Of a stretch of DNA of 64,000 nt, positions 43,170 to 51,708 are shown piece by piece. This DNA comes from JABCPE02 sp963520375 (lineage in GTDB: Bacteria > Bacteroidota > Bacteroidia > Flavobacteriales > Weeksellaceae), in NCBI GenBank assembly GCA_963520375.1, contig CAUQQF010000002.1:1-64000 (forward strand). Direction: 5' to 3'. Under the pieces are notes generated by a model, which saw only the letters and a program-made list of their open reading frames with translations, was not told the DNA's origin and did no database searches. The position numbers and the translations under genes are program-made. The stretch's first letter is position 1. The number at the start of each line of letters is the position of its first letter.

Positions 43170-43913
43170 TTATTTAACTGCGATAATTCTAAACATCGGT
43201 GCATAGGCATTGATTTCCTGATGCTCCTTGTCATAGACCTCATCATTGATATTATAATCAAAAGCCATTTTAGAAAACCCTAAATCCAAAAGACAATTAA
43301 CATCCCATGCAGGTCTTCTCTCCTTGGAAAGAGGAAGCGTTTTTGCGATGTTCTCCATTCGTGCTTCCATTCCATCTGGCAGGACTTCTTGAAGTTTCTT
43401 GTCTGGGTGTTCTTCATGGTATTTATGTAGATTTTCATCAAAAAGATAAGAATACCAGTTGGAGTCAAAATTTATCATTTTTCCTCCTTTTTTCAGTACT
43501 CTTTTCCATTCTTTGTAAGCATCTTTCGGGTGAGGAAGATTCCAAGTCACATTTCTAGTGACAATCACATCAAATGTATCGTCCTCAAAAGGCAGCTGTT
43601 GTGCATCCAGCAGCTGGAAATTCACCTTCGCTCCGAATTTCTGTGCATTCTGGGTTGCTTGTTCTATCATCCCTTTGCTGGAATCTACTGCAGACACTTC
43701 AAAATTCGGATTTCTTCCCAACAACACCGCGAACATCCCTGGTCCTGTTCCGATGTCTAATATCTTCAAATTCTGGTTTTTATCAATATCTCCATAGAGA
43801 ATATTTTCCCAGTTCTGGGCATTGTCTCCATAAAGCTCCTGCAATGTGGAATCACTATATGTTCTGGAGCGCTCTGTCCAGTAATCTCTGATTATTTCAC
43901 TTATTTCGCTCAT
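43170..43913 (-). CDS. Class I SAM-dependent methyltransferase
   Basis: This soluble methyltransferase of the UbiE/Methyltransf_11 type has SAM-binding motif I ILDIGTGPGMFAVLLG near residues 50-65. The acidic loop AVDSSKGMIEQA follows near 75, FQLLDAQQLPFEDDTFDVIVTRNVTW spans motifs II-III, and VLKKGGKMINFDSNWYSYLF lies near 140. The substrate is unknown. It is the first gene of a two-gene unit with the binding lipoprotein, which suggests that it modifies the molecule bound by that protein, or acts on the metal or chelator it carries. Length is 247 residues, and a TAnnTTTG element lies 39 bases upstream. Confidence 0.88.
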   Translation of the reverse strand: MSEISEIIRDYWTERSRTYSDSTLQELYGDNAQNWENILYGDIDKNQNLKILDIGTGPGMFAVLLGRNPNFEVSAVDSSKGMIEQATQNAQKFGAKVNFQLLDAQQLPFEDDTFDVIVTRNVTWNLPHPKDAYKEWKRVLKKGGKMINFDSNWYSYLFDENLHKYHEEHPDKKLQEVLPDGMEARMENIAKTLPLSKERRPAWDVNCLLDLGFSKMAFDYNINDEVYDKEHQEINAYAPMFRIIAVK

Positions 43914-43951
43914 ATTCTTTTATTTAGTGTTAAAAAAGTGTAATTTGTTAG

Positions 43952-43959
43952 CAAAATTA
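43952..43959 (-). promoter_or_regulatory. TAnnTTTG promoter element for the methyltransferase-lipoprotein unit
   Basis: TAATTTTG on the minus strand lies 39 bases before the methyltransferase ATG. No -33 box is seen at standard spacing. Confidence 0.45.
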
Positions 43960-44040
43960 ATAATAAAAACCATACGACGATGATTTCAAATACTGATATT
44001 TATCACAAAGTTTTATAAAAATACATGTTCATAAAATAAA

Positions 44041-44072
44041 AATTCCTCTCAGCTTTTCGACTAAGAGGAATT
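44041..44072 (-). terminator. Terminator after tsf
   Basis: A 9-bp stem (AATTCCTCT with AGAGGAATT), extendable to about 13 pairs, is followed on the minus strand by TTTATTTTA. Confidence 0.8.
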
Positions 44073-44093
44073 GGGTAAAATTTATAATTTTAA

Positions 44094-45062
44094 TTAAAGA
44101 GAAACTCTTACGAATCTTACTACTTCAAGATCTGGGTTTACAGATTTCACATATTGAGAAACTTTCATGTCTCCGTCTTTGATGTAGTTTTGGTCAAGCA
44201 ATGCTTTTTCTTGGTCTAGAGAAGTGTTATCACTGATGAATCTCTGAACTTTACCAGGTAAGATTTTATCCCAGATTTGTTCTGGCTTACCTTCAGCTTT
44301 CAATTCAGCTTTTGCATCTTCTTCTGCTTGTTTTAGAACTTGCTCTGTCAATTGTGCATAAGAAACATATTTAGGAACATTTTTCAATGGTTTTCCAAGT
44401 CTTACAAGCTCCTCGTTATCTTTCTCGATTGCTGCAATTCTTGCGTCTGTTTCTGCTGCTATAAACTCAGGAGAAAAATCTTTGTAAGAAAGAACTTCTG
44501 GGCTCATAGATGCTACCTGCATACTGATGTTTCTTGCTGCTTCTGCTGCTCCATCTACTTTAGCAGACAATGCTGTGATAGCTGCGATTTTGTTTCCTGC
44601 GTGGATATAAGCCGCCAAGAAAGGTCCTTCGATTCTTTCAAATGCACCGATTTCTATTTTCTCTCCGATAACTCCTGTCTGCTCGATAAGTTTTTCAGCA
44701 ACTGTAATTCCGTGGAAATCAGAAGCCAAGAACTCTTCTTTAGAAGCGTAGTTCATTGCTTGTTCTGCTAATTCGTAAGCCAATTCTACGAAAGCATCAT
44801 TTTTAGCAACGAAGTCAGTTTCGCAGTTTAGAGAGATGATAGCACCTAGTGTGTTATCCTCGTTTACTCTTGCGATTACAGCACCTTCAGTAGATTCTCT
44901 ATCTGCTCTATTTGCTGCGATTTTTTGTCCTTTTTTTCTAAGGATTTCGATGGCTTTTTCAAAATCCCCTTCAGCTTCTACCAAAGCTTTTTTGCAGTCC
45001 ATCATTCCTGCACCTGTTGTGTTTCTTAGTTTAGCTACATCTGCTGCTACTGGTGTATACAT
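44094..45062 (-). CDS. tsf: Elongation factor Ts
   Basis: EF-Ts exchanges GDP for GTP on EF-Tu. The N-terminal UBA-like domain reads VAADVAKLRNTTGAGMMDCKKAL, and the core shows the diagnostic ISLNCETDFVAKND near residue 75. A second core repeat follows, for 322 residues, slightly longer than the E. coli protein. The start is the ATG at 45062; in-frame codons upstream belong to the leader. In most bacteria rpsB lies directly upstream of tsf. Here a divergent secreted-protein gene takes that place, and tsf has its own promoter and terminator. Confidence 0.96.
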   Translation of the reverse strand: MYTPVAADVAKLRNTTGAGMMDCKKALVEAEGDFEKAIEILRKKGQKIAANRADRESTEGAVIARVNEDNTLGAIISLNCETDFVAKNDAFVELAYELAEQAMNYASKEEFLASDFHGITVAEKLIEQTGVIGEKIEIGAFERIEGPFLAAYIHAGNKIAAITALSAKVDGAAEAARNISMQVASMSPEVLSYKDFSPEFIAAETDARIAAIEKDNEELVRLGKPLKNVPKYVSYAQLTEQVLKQAEEDAKAELKAEGKPEQIWDKILPGKVQRFISDNTSLDQEKALLDQNYIKDGDMKVSQYVKSVNPDLEVVRFVRVSL

Positions 45063-45079
45063 AATTATAATATTTTTTA

Positions 45080-45087
45080 TATTTTTG
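45080..45087 (+). promoter_or_regulatory. Candidate TAnnTTTG element for the gene at 45126
   Basis: TATTTTTG lies 38 bases before the ATG at 45126. The DNA is very AT-rich, so chance matches are easy. It would overlap the leader of tsf on the other strand. Confidence 0.35.
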
Positions 45088-45102
45088 TAATTAATTAATT
45101 GG

Positions 45103-45110
45103 CAAAGATA
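45103..45110 (-). promoter_or_regulatory. TAnnTTTG promoter element for tsf
   Basis: TATCTTTG on the minus strand lies 40 bases before the tsf ATG, consistent with tsf being transcribed on its own. Confidence 0.6.
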
Positions 45111-45125
45111 CAAATTTTTATAAAG

Positions 45126-45638
45126 ATGAAAAAAACCATTTTACTTCTTTTTGGATTTCTGTCCGCAGGTATGTTCGCTCAGTCCCAATATACCGTAGAA
45201 CAGACAGAAAAATCCAACGACCCGAAGGTAGTTGCAAATTTCATTGTAAACTATCCTACCCACCCTAAAACTCCGGAATTCAAAAGGAAATTAGCCCGTT
45301 TAAGTGTCAGCAGTTCTTCCTCGTACACTTCGACTTCTCACCAACCTCAAAGCAACCACAGAAGCCACCAAGAGACGGCCGAAGAAGCTACTAGAATACT
45401 CAATGGAAGCAGCAAGGGAAATAGTGCATATGTAACTGTGAAGAATCTGTCAAAATGCCCTATTGTAGTAAATTTCGCAGGGAAAAGCAGTTATAATATC
45501 AGTGTCCCTGCAAACTCTACAGGAAGAATGTCTTTAAACAAAGGTTCATATACTATTTCTTCCGTAATATGTGGAGGAAAATACCAACAATCAAGAACCA
45601 TCAATGCTGATTATCAATTAACATTAGGTGTAAGATAA
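45126..45638 (+). CDS. Small secreted protein, possibly DUF6759-like
   Basis: A signal peptide (MKKTILLLFGFLSAGMFAQ) opens a 170-residue protein. The start is the ATG at 45126; an in-frame TTG at 45099 would add nine residues before the signal peptide and is unlikely. A Ser/His/Gln-rich middle segment (about residues 65-95) looks unstructured. The C-terminal 70 residues contain NLSKCPIVVNFAGKSSYNISVP and KGSYTISSVICGGKYQ, a beta-sandwich-like domain that reminds me of DUF6759. Two Cys in that domain could pair. Function is unknown. It diverges from tsf. Confidence 0.7.
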   Translation: MKKTILLLFGFLSAGMFAQSQYTVEQTEKSNDPKVVANFIVNYPTHPKTPEFKRKLARLSVSSSSSYTSTSHQPQSNHRSHQETAEEATRILNGSSKGNSAYVTVKNLSKCPIVVNFAGKSSYNISVPANSTGRMSLNKGSYTISSVICGGKYQQSRTINADYQLTLGVR

Positions 45639-45643
45639 AAAAT

Positions 45644-45673
45644 AAAAAAGCTGGAAAATTTTCCAGCTTTTTT
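45644..45673. terminator. Bidirectional terminator between the secreted-protein gene and accA
   Basis: A 30-base perfect palindrome (AAAAAAGCTGGAAAA and complement) has A/T flanks on both sides. Confidence 0.85.
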
Positions 45674-45679
45674 ATTTAA

Positions 45680-46636
45680 TTATCCTTTGTATTGTCCCAT
45701 TGCTACAAATTTTTCTTGTCTTTGTGTAGCAAGTTCATCTTCAGTAAAGCCTTTATATGCTTTTATATTTTTTAAAATCGTATCTTTTACATTAGCAAAT
45801 GCTTCTGTTGGGTCGTAGTGTGCTCCTCCAAGCGGTTCAGTGATGATGCCGTCTATTAACTTTTCTTTCAGCATATCTTGCGCTGTAAGTTTCAGTGTAT
45901 CAGCAGCAGTTTCTTTGTATTCCCAGCTTCTCCAAAGAATAGAAGAACATGACTCCGGCGAAATCACTGAATACCAAGTATTTTCCATCATATAGACCTT
46001 ATTCCCTACACCTATTCCCAGAGCTCCTCCACTAGCTCCCTCACCGATAACGATAGCAATTACAGGAACTTTCAGAAGACTCATCTCAAAAATATTTCTT
46101 GCAATAGCCTCTCCTTGTCCTCTTTCCTCCGCCTCAAGACCAGGATAAGCGCCAGGAGTGTCTATTAGAGTCACGATAGGCATATTAAATTTCTCTGCCA
46201 ACTTCATCAATCTCAGCGCCTTACGGTATCCATCAGGATTAGACATTCCGAATCTTCTGTATTGTCTTTCCTTCGTGGTTCTTCCCTTTTGTGTCCCAAT
46301 AACCATCACGCTTTGACCATTTATCTTTATCATCGCTCCTATCATCGCTGGGTCATCCGCGAAACATCTATCGCCATGAAGCTCCACAACACTGCCCTCA
46401 TCTGCTATTCCGTGGATATAGTCCAATGTATAGGGTCTGTCTGGATGGCGGGAAAGCTGCACTCTCTGCCATGGTGTAAGGTTGCCATAGATTTTCTTTT
46501 TAGTCTTGATGATTTTTTCTTCTATCTGTTTGCAAGTTGCTGAAACATCCACTCCACTTTCTTCACCTACGATGGCGCATTTTTCATATTGTTCCATCAA
46601 CTCTTTTATCGGTTGTTCAAAATCCAAGTATTCCAT
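45680..46636 (-). CDS. accA: Acetyl-CoA carboxylase carboxyltransferase subunit alpha
   Basis: AccA with AccD transfers the carboxyl group from carboxybiotin to acetyl-CoA, giving malonyl-CoA for fatty acid synthesis. The start is the ATG at 46636 (MEYLDFEQPIKELMEQYEK); longer in-frame extension lacks conservation. Diagnostic segments are WQRVQLSRHPDRPYTLDYI near residue 65, IGTQKGR near 118, PIVTLIDTPGAYPGLEAEERGQ near 160 and IGEGASGGALGIGVGN near 200. The length of 318 is standard. It has its own promoter and is not coupled to accD. Confidence 0.96.
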   Translation of the reverse strand: MEYLDFEQPIKELMEQYEKCAIVGEESGVDVSATCKQIEEKIIKTKKKIYGNLTPWQRVQLSRHPDRPYTLDYIHGIADEGSVVELHGDRCFADDPAMIGAMIKINGQSVMVIGTQKGRTTKERQYRRFGMSNPDGYRKALRLMKLAEKFNMPIVTLIDTPGAYPGLEAEERGQGEAIARNIFEMSLLKVPVIAIVIGEGASGGALGIGVGNKVYMMENTWYSVISPESCSSILWRSWEYKETAADTLKLTAQDMLKEKLIDGIITEPLGGAHYDPTEAFANVKDTILKNIKAYKGFTEDELATQRQEKFVAMGQYKG

Positions 46637-46666
46637 ATTTCTAATTTTGAATAATATTTGAGTTTT

Positions 46667-46695
46667 CAAAAATACTAATAAATTTAAAAATCAAA
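46667..46695 (-). promoter_or_regulatory. Promoter of accA
   Basis: On the minus strand TTTG (46692-46695) is followed after 17 bases by TATTTTTG (46667-46674), a good match to the Bacteroidota consensus. The predicted leader is about 24 bases. Confidence 0.6.
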
Positions 46696-46702
46696 TATGA
46701 AT

Positions 46703-48217
46703 TTATTTTTTTTGAGTTTCTATCAATTTCTTGATTCGTTCTATCGTTTTTTCTTTTCCTATAATATTCATGATATCAGGAACATCTGGCCCTTTCAGTT
46801 CTCCCACCAAAGCCAAACGCAGCGGCATCATCACTTTACCCATTCCTAATTCTTTTTCGGCAGCGAAATCATGAATAAGATTTTTAAGAACCTCCGATTG
46901 GAAATCTGTATTTTCTAATTTCTGTGCAAACTCCGCAAGAAGATCTCCTGTGGTATCTGCCCACGCTTTTTTGATGGCTTTTTCATCATAATCTGCTGGT
47001 GTAGAGAAGAAAAACCGCCCTTGTTCATAGATATCTTTCACGAAAACCGCTCTTTCTTTCATCAGCCCAATAATTGTAATCAACTTATCATCGCTGACAC
47101 CAGAAGTTTTCACTGCTTCTATTTCTTTAAATAAAACTAGCAGTTCATCATCTGTTTTCATTTTAAGATATTGGCTGTTAAACCATTCTGCTTTTTCTTT
47201 GCTGAATCTCGCTCCAGATTTATGAACTTTATACAGATTAAATTCCTGAATCATCTCTTCTAATGACAAGATTTCTTTATCATCAGACGGCGACCAGCCC
47301 AAAAGTGCCAAGAAATTAACAAACGCTTCTGGGAAATAGCCTTCCTCACGATATCCTTTGGATACAGCGCCTGTTTCTTTATCAGTAAAATTCAACGGAA
47401 ATACAGGAAACCCGAATTTATCGCCATCTCTTTTGCTGAGTTTTCCTTTTCCTTCTGGTTTTAGTATTAGTGGCAAATGCGCAAATTCTGGTGCTTTCCA
47501 GCCCATAGCTTCGTATAACAATACATGCAGAGCCATTGATGGGAGCCATTCCTCTCCACGGATTACATTGGTAATCTGCATCTCGTGGTCATCAATGATA
47601 TTTGCGAAATGATAAGTTGGCATTCCATCTTGTTTCACCAAAACCTTATCATCCAGAGTATCAGTATTTACGCTGAAATTTCCGCGGATAATATCGCTAA
47701 GCTCCATCACTCGGTTTTCTGGCATTTTAAACCTAACCACGAAAGGAACTTTTTCAGCCAAAAGCTTTTCTACCTCATCTTTTGAAAGTGCGATGCTGTT
47801 TCTCAGGCTGTTTCTAGTAACATTATTATAAGAAAAAACCTCTCCTTTAGCCTCGTATTCCAATCTGATTTTATCAAGCTCTTCTGGAGTATCAAACGCT
47901 AAATAAGCATAATCCGTTTTTAGAATTTCCTCAGTATATTTATCATAGATTTCTCTCCTTTCAGACTGTCTGTATGGTGCATATGGTCCTCCTTTTTTAG
48001 GGCTTTCCACAGGCTGTATTCCTAGCCAATCCAGTGCCTCCATGATGTAGTCTTCTGCTCCCTCCACATAGCGGGCAGTATCTGTATCTTCTATTCTTAA
48101 AATAAAATCTCCTCCTTGGCTTTTAGCAAAAAGGTAATTGTATAATGCTGTTCTCACTCCACCAAGATGCAGAGGGCCCGTAGGACTCGGTGCAAAACGA
48201 ACACGAATTTTACTCAT
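46703..48217 (-). CDS. gltX: Glutamate--tRNA ligase
   Basis: GltX charges tRNA-Glu with glutamate. The HIGH-type motif is in FAPSPTGPLHLGGVRTALYN at about residues 7-26, and the KMSKS-type motif is KLSKRDG near residue 264. GMPTYHFANIIDDHEMQITNVIRGEEW lies between them, as in class Ia GluRS. The C-terminal anticodon-binding domain begins near 335. The length of 504 is normal. It has a TAnnTTTG promoter 18 bases before the ATG and is probably a single-gene unit. Confidence 0.97.
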   Translation of the reverse strand: MSKIRVRFAPSPTGPLHLGGVRTALYNYLFAKSQGGDFILRIEDTDTARYVEGAEDYIMEALDWLGIQPVESPKKGGPYAPYRQSERREIYDKYTEEILKTDYAYLAFDTPEELDKIRLEYEAKGEVFSYNNVTRNSLRNSIALSKDEVEKLLAEKVPFVVRFKMPENRVMELSDIIRGNFSVNTDTLDDKVLVKQDGMPTYHFANIIDDHEMQITNVIRGEEWLPSMALHVLLYEAMGWKAPEFAHLPLILKPEGKGKLSKRDGDKFGFPVFPLNFTDKETGAVSKGYREEGYFPEAFVNFLALLGWSPSDDKEILSLEEMIQEFNLYKVHKSGARFSKEKAEWFNSQYLKMKTDDELLVLFKEIEAVKTSGVSDDKLITIIGLMKERAVFVKDIYEQGRFFFSTPADYDEKAIKKAWADTTGDLLAEFAQKLENTDFQSEVLKNLIHDFAAEKELGMGKVMMPLRLALVGELKGPDVPDIMNIIGKEKTIERIKKLIETQKK

Positions 48218-48235
48218 CTTTTAAAACTTTGGGCG

Positions 48236-48243
48236 CAAAGATA
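48236..48243 (-). promoter_or_regulatory. TAnnTTTG promoter element for gltX
   Basis: TATCTTTG on the minus strand lies 18 bases before the gltX ATG. Confidence 0.6.
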
Positions 48244-48261
48244 AGAATTTACCCATAAAAA

Positions 48262-48290
48262 ATAGCCACTTCTTTTTCAGAAGTGGCTAT
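48262..48290 (-). terminator. Terminator after the small secreted Lys-rich gene
   Basis: A perfect 12-bp stem (ATAGCCACTTCT with AGAAGTGGCTAT) and a five-base loop are followed on the minus strand by TTTTTTA. Confidence 0.85.
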
Positions 48291-48315
48291 CTATAATAAA
48301 CAATAAAATCTATTT

Positions 48316-48576
48316 CTATGGATTTACAGGATGTTCCTCCTTTTTATCCTCTGATTCCTTTTGTTTTGGCTGTTCTTTATCCACTGAAGGATGACTTCCA
48401 CTTTCATGAGCAACAGGAACAGCGTGTTCTGCTTCATTAGGCTGAGCTGATTTCTTAGGTGATTGTTTAGCCGTTTTCTTAGAAGGCTCAGCTTTCTTTT
48501 TTGATGGAGTAGACTGTGCGTTTACTGCGAATGTTCCTAACGCAAGGAATAAACTTGCAAAAACTAACTTTTTCAT
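48316..48576 (-). CDS. Small secreted Lys/Pro/Glu-rich protein
   Basis: This 86-residue protein has a signal peptide (MKKLVFASLFLALGTFAVNAQ) followed by a low-complexity mature part. The first half is Lys/Ser-rich (KKKAEPSKKTAKQSPKK) and the second Glu/His/Pro-rich (EQPKQKESEDKKEEHPVNP). No cysteine or catalytic motif is present. Its signal peptide resembles that of the Spy-like gene at 25486. Such disordered secreted peptides are common in this group and their role is not known to me. A terminator follows. Confidence 0.7.
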   Translation of the reverse strand: MKKLVFASLFLALGTFAVNAQSTPSKKKAEPSKKTAKQSPKKSAQPNEAEHAVPVAHESGSHPSVDKEQPKQKESEDKKEEHPVNP

Positions 48577-48730
48577 AATTCTTAAAAATTTAATTGGTTA
48601 CTAATATCAAAAACGAGCATTTATTAATGATATTATATCAAATTTGTATTTTAACTAATTTTTTATACAATTTAACATCATTTAACTAATTAAATTTAGT
48701 TTTTATTGAAAAAAGTTAAATTTAAAGTTT

Positions 48731-49444
48731 TTATTCAAAAAGTATGCTTGTATCCTGCAAAACAGATACTGTCCCATCTTCACAACGGATAGCCTGTCCT
48801 GGGAAGTTTTGTATCAAATGATAATCATGCGTAGCCATCAGCACTGCACAATTTCTCTCCTCAGACACTTGTCTTAGCAAAGTCATAATATCATTAGAAG
48901 TCTCTGGGTCTAGGTTTCCCGTAGGCTCGTCCGCCAAGATAAGCTCGGGGTGATTCAGCAAAGCTCTTGCTATAGCTACACGCTGCTGCTCTCCACCAGA
49001 CAATTCGTGAGGCATTTTGTGTTTTTTGGTTTTCATTCCTACACTGCTGAGAACATCATCTATTCTTTCCTCCATCAGGTTTTTATCCTTCCAGCCCGTA
49101 GCTTCTAAAACGAACAGAAGATTTTTCTCTACCGTTCTATCCATAAGCAACTGGAAATCTTGGAAAATAATTCCCAGTTTTCTTCTCAAATCAGGAATGC
49201 GGGATACTTTTAGTTTTGTCAAATCAAATCCAACCACCTCTCCTTCTCCCTCGCGGAGTGGAAGATGCCCATAAAGAACCTTGAGAAGGCTACTTTTTCC
49301 AGAACCTGTTTTCCCAATGAGATAATTAAACTTACCTTTTTTTATGGTCAAATTAACATTAGAAAGAACTGTAAAATTCTTCTGAACTATTTTTACATCT
49401 CTCAGAGAGATGACATTGTCGCCGTATGTGCTTTTTTGTGACAT
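48731..49444 (-). CDS. ftsE: FtsE-like ABC ATPase
   Basis: This ATP-binding protein of the FtsEX type works in division-linked control of cell-wall hydrolases. Walker A is GKTGSGKSS near residue 44, the signature is LSGGEQQRVAIARALLNHP near 150, and Walker B LILADEPTGNLDPETS with H-loop ATHDYHLI follow. GIIFQDFQLLMDRTVEKNL is the FtsE-like Q-loop region. The permease FtsX is not next to it, so its partner must be elsewhere. The length of 237 is slightly above E. coli FtsE. LolD-type ATPases look similar, hence the reserve. Confidence 0.82.
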   Translation of the reverse strand: MSQKSTYGDNVISLRDVKIVQKNFTVLSNVNLTIKKGKFNYLIGKTGSGKSSLLKVLYGHLPLREGEGEVVGFDLTKLKVSRIPDLRRKLGIIFQDFQLLMDRTVEKNLLFVLEATGWKDKNLMEERIDDVLSSVGMKTKKHKMPHELSGGEQQRVAIARALLNHPELILADEPTGNLDPETSNDIMTLLRQVSEERNCAVLMATHDYHLIQNFPGQAIRCEDGTVSVLQDTSILFE

Positions 49445-49485
49445 AATATTTTAAGAAAATTCAATCCACTAAAATAAAAAAACTT

Positions 49486-49509
49486 CCTCCATTGTAATGA
49501 CAATAGAGG
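49486..49509 (-). terminator. Terminator after mtaB
   Basis: A 9-bp stem with one mismatch (49486-49494 with 49501-49509) and a six-base loop are followed on the minus strand by GTTTTTTTA. Confidence 0.7.
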
Positions 49510-50859
49510 TTAAACTTTTGTTAAAAATTCCTCAAAAGAACTAGAAACCACTACATTCCCTTCTTTTGAAATTTTTTCTAATTTCACTCTTTCTACTTTA
49601 TTCACGGACTTCTTGTCATATGGTTTTTGGACTCTGACATAGTTATCCGTAAAGCCAAACATCATTCCGTTTTTCTCCTCATGCTCCCAAAGAACAGGCA
49701 GAACTTTCCCTAGCTGTGTTTGGTAGAAAGCCATTTTTTTCTTCTCAGAAAGAATTCTGAGCATTTTATTCCTTCTCTTTCTCTCCGAAATAGGAACCAC
49801 GCCCTCCATGCTAACCGCCTCCGTATTGTCCCTTTCAGAATATGTAAATACATGCAGGTAGCTGATTGGCAACTCCGCTAAAAAGTTATAAGTTTCCAAG
49901 AACTTCTCCTCGGTCTCACCTGGGAAACCTACGATTACATCCACACCGATAGCTGCATCAGGCAGGATTTCCCTTATCTTATTCACTCTGCTGGTATAGA
50001 GAGCTGTGAGATAACGACGTTTCATTTTTTTCAAAATCTCATCTGAACCCGACTGCAATGGAATATGAAAATGCGGCACAAAACTCTTGCTCTTCGCTAC
50101 AAGTTCTATGGTTTCATCTTTCAGCAAATTAGGCTCTATGGAAGAAATTCGGATTCGTTCGATGCCATCCACTTCATTCAGCGCTGTCACTAAATCCAAA
50201 AATGTATGTTCATGTTTTTTATTCCCAAATTCACCCTTTCCGTAATCACCAATATTCACTCCCGTGAGGACAATTTCCTTAATATCCTGCTGGGCAATCT
50301 GCTGGGCATTTTTGACAATATTTTCTATCGTATCAGAACGAGAAATCCCTCTTGCCATAGGAATTGTACAATAGGTACATTTGTAATCACATCCATCCTG
50401 AACTTTCAGAAAGGCGCGAGTCCTGTCTCCAATAGAATAAGAACCTATAAAGAAATCTGCATCTTCTATTTCACAAGAGTGAACCTGTGCTGAACTTTCG
50501 GACTTCCTTAAATCATCAAGGAAATTAAGTAAATTAAATTTCTCCTTTGCTCCTAAAACCAAATCCACACCTTCTATTGCGGATATTTCCTCTGGTTTCA
50601 GCTGTGCATAACATCCCAAGACCACCACCAGACCATCTGGATTGGCTTTCACTGCTCGTTTCACATGAAACTTGCACTCTTTATCGGCATTATCCGTTAC
50701 CGAACATGTGTTGATTACATAAACTTGCGCAGGGTCATCGAACTCCACTTTCTCATATCCCGCCCCTATAAGCTGGCGCGCAATAGTAGATGTTTCTGCA
50801 AAATTAAGCTTACACCCGAGTGTATGAAATGCTACTGTTTTCGGACTTGTATTTGTCAT
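49510..50859 (-). CDS. mtaB: tRNA (N6-threonylcarbamoyladenosine-C2)-methylthiotransferase MtaB
   Basis: MtaB is a radical SAM enzyme that adds a methylthio group to t6A37 in tRNAs reading ANN codons. The N-terminal methylthiotransferase domain shows FHTLGCKLNFAE, with cluster cysteines also in NTCSVT and VVLGCYAQ. The radical SAM motif CDYKCTYC is near residue 157, and PHFHIPLQSGSDEILKKMKRRY is typical of the family. A C-terminal TRAM-type domain follows. The opening HTLGCKLNFAE favours MtaB over MiaB and RimO. At 449 residues it is full length. Confidence 0.94.
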   Translation of the reverse strand: MTNTSPKTVAFHTLGCKLNFAETSTIARQLIGAGYEKVEFDDPAQVYVINTCSVTDNADKECKFHVKRAVKANPDGLVVVLGCYAQLKPEEISAIEGVDLVLGAKEKFNLLNFLDDLRKSESSAQVHSCEIEDADFFIGSYSIGDRTRAFLKVQDGCDYKCTYCTIPMARGISRSDTIENIVKNAQQIAQQDIKEIVLTGVNIGDYGKGEFGNKKHEHTFLDLVTALNEVDGIERIRISSIEPNLLKDETIELVAKSKSFVPHFHIPLQSGSDEILKKMKRRYLTALYTSRVNKIREILPDAAIGVDVIVGFPGETEEKFLETYNFLAELPISYLHVFTYSERDNTEAVSMEGVVPISERKRRNKMLRILSEKKKMAFYQTQLGKVLPVLWEHEEKNGMMFGFTDNYVRVQKPYDKKSVNKVERVKLEKISKEGNVVVSSSFEEFLTKV

Positions 50860-50876
50860 AAATAATCTGAAAACCG

Positions 50877-50884
50877 CAAAGGTA
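50877..50884 (-). promoter_or_regulatory. TAnnTTTG promoter element for mtaB
   Basis: TACCTTTG on the minus strand lies 17 bases before the mtaB ATG. Confidence 0.6.
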
Positions 50885-50890
50885 TGAAAT

Positions 50891-51631
50891 TTATCTAATA
50901 TTGTAGGAGAGCTTCATGGTGATGTTGGCGGTCTTCTTTTTAGAAGATGTATTGAACGAACCTCCCCAAGAATAGTCCTCTGAAGAATTCTGCGCAATAA
51001 TTTGGAAAACTCCCATTTCAGATTTTTTCAAATCACCAAGTTTTGCTCCTGCGTTTTCTGCGATTTTTTCAGCACGAAGTTTTGCATCTTTGGTCGCTTC
51101 TGCTATCATTTTTAGTTTTAACTCAGCTAGTTTAGTATAGTAATATTCTGGCTGATCAGAATACAGCTCTACACCAGAATTGATAAGCTCAGTAACTTGG
51201 CGTGAGATGTTCTCTATTTTTTCCACTTCTTTACTCTCCACCTGTACATTCTGTTTCAGAGTATATCCTGTAAACACTTCCGAACGAACATTCTGATACT
51301 CATCATAAGTTCTATCAAAATCTTTAGAAATTTCTACCGAAGAAAACACGATTTCTTTTTCTTTCACGCCTTTAGACAATAGATAATTTTTGAGAGCATC
51401 CCTGTCTTTTTCTAATGAAGCATAGGCAGTTTTCAAATCCGCACTTTTCTTTGTAAAAGAACTATTCCATACAATAAGGTCGGACTCAAAGTCCTTACTC
51501 CCAAGCCCTGTAACATTGATAGTGTCATTATTTGAGTTTCTATTTTTAAAAGCATTAGCAGCCAAAAAAGTAGAAAAAACTATTGCAACTGAAACAATAA
51601 TCAACCCAATGTAATTTTTTATTTTGTCCAT
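50891..51631 (-). CDS. SIMPL-domain (DUF541) protein
   Basis: An N-terminal hydrophobic segment (IGLIIVSVAIVFSTFLAANAF, residues about 8-28) anchors or exports the protein. The remainder is a SIMPL domain. Supporting segments are NVTGLGSKDFESDLIVW, KGVKEKEIVFSSVEISKDFD, FTGYTLKQNVQV and KLRAEKIAENAGAKLGDLKK, which follow the family order. SIMPL proteins are periplasmic or membrane-anchored with no settled biochemical role; the E. coli relative YggE affects oxidative stress. The length of 246 is normal. It ends 31 bases before mtaB. Confidence 0.87.
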   Translation of the reverse strand: MDKIKNYIGLIIVSVAIVFSTFLAANAFKNRNSNNDTINVTGLGSKDFESDLIVWNSSFTKKSADLKTAYASLEKDRDALKNYLLSKGVKEKEIVFSSVEISKDFDRTYDEYQNVRSEVFTGYTLKQNVQVESKEVEKIENISRQVTELINSGVELYSDQPEYYYTKLAELKLKMIAEATKDAKLRAEKIAENAGAKLGDLKKSEMGVFQIIAQNSSEDYSWGGSFNTSSKKKTANITMKLSYNIR

Positions 51632-51708
51632 AATTATAATTTTTTACATTTTATAAAGTTACAAATATTTTTTTGATACAAAATATTTTTCTATCTAAAA
51701 AATATGTA

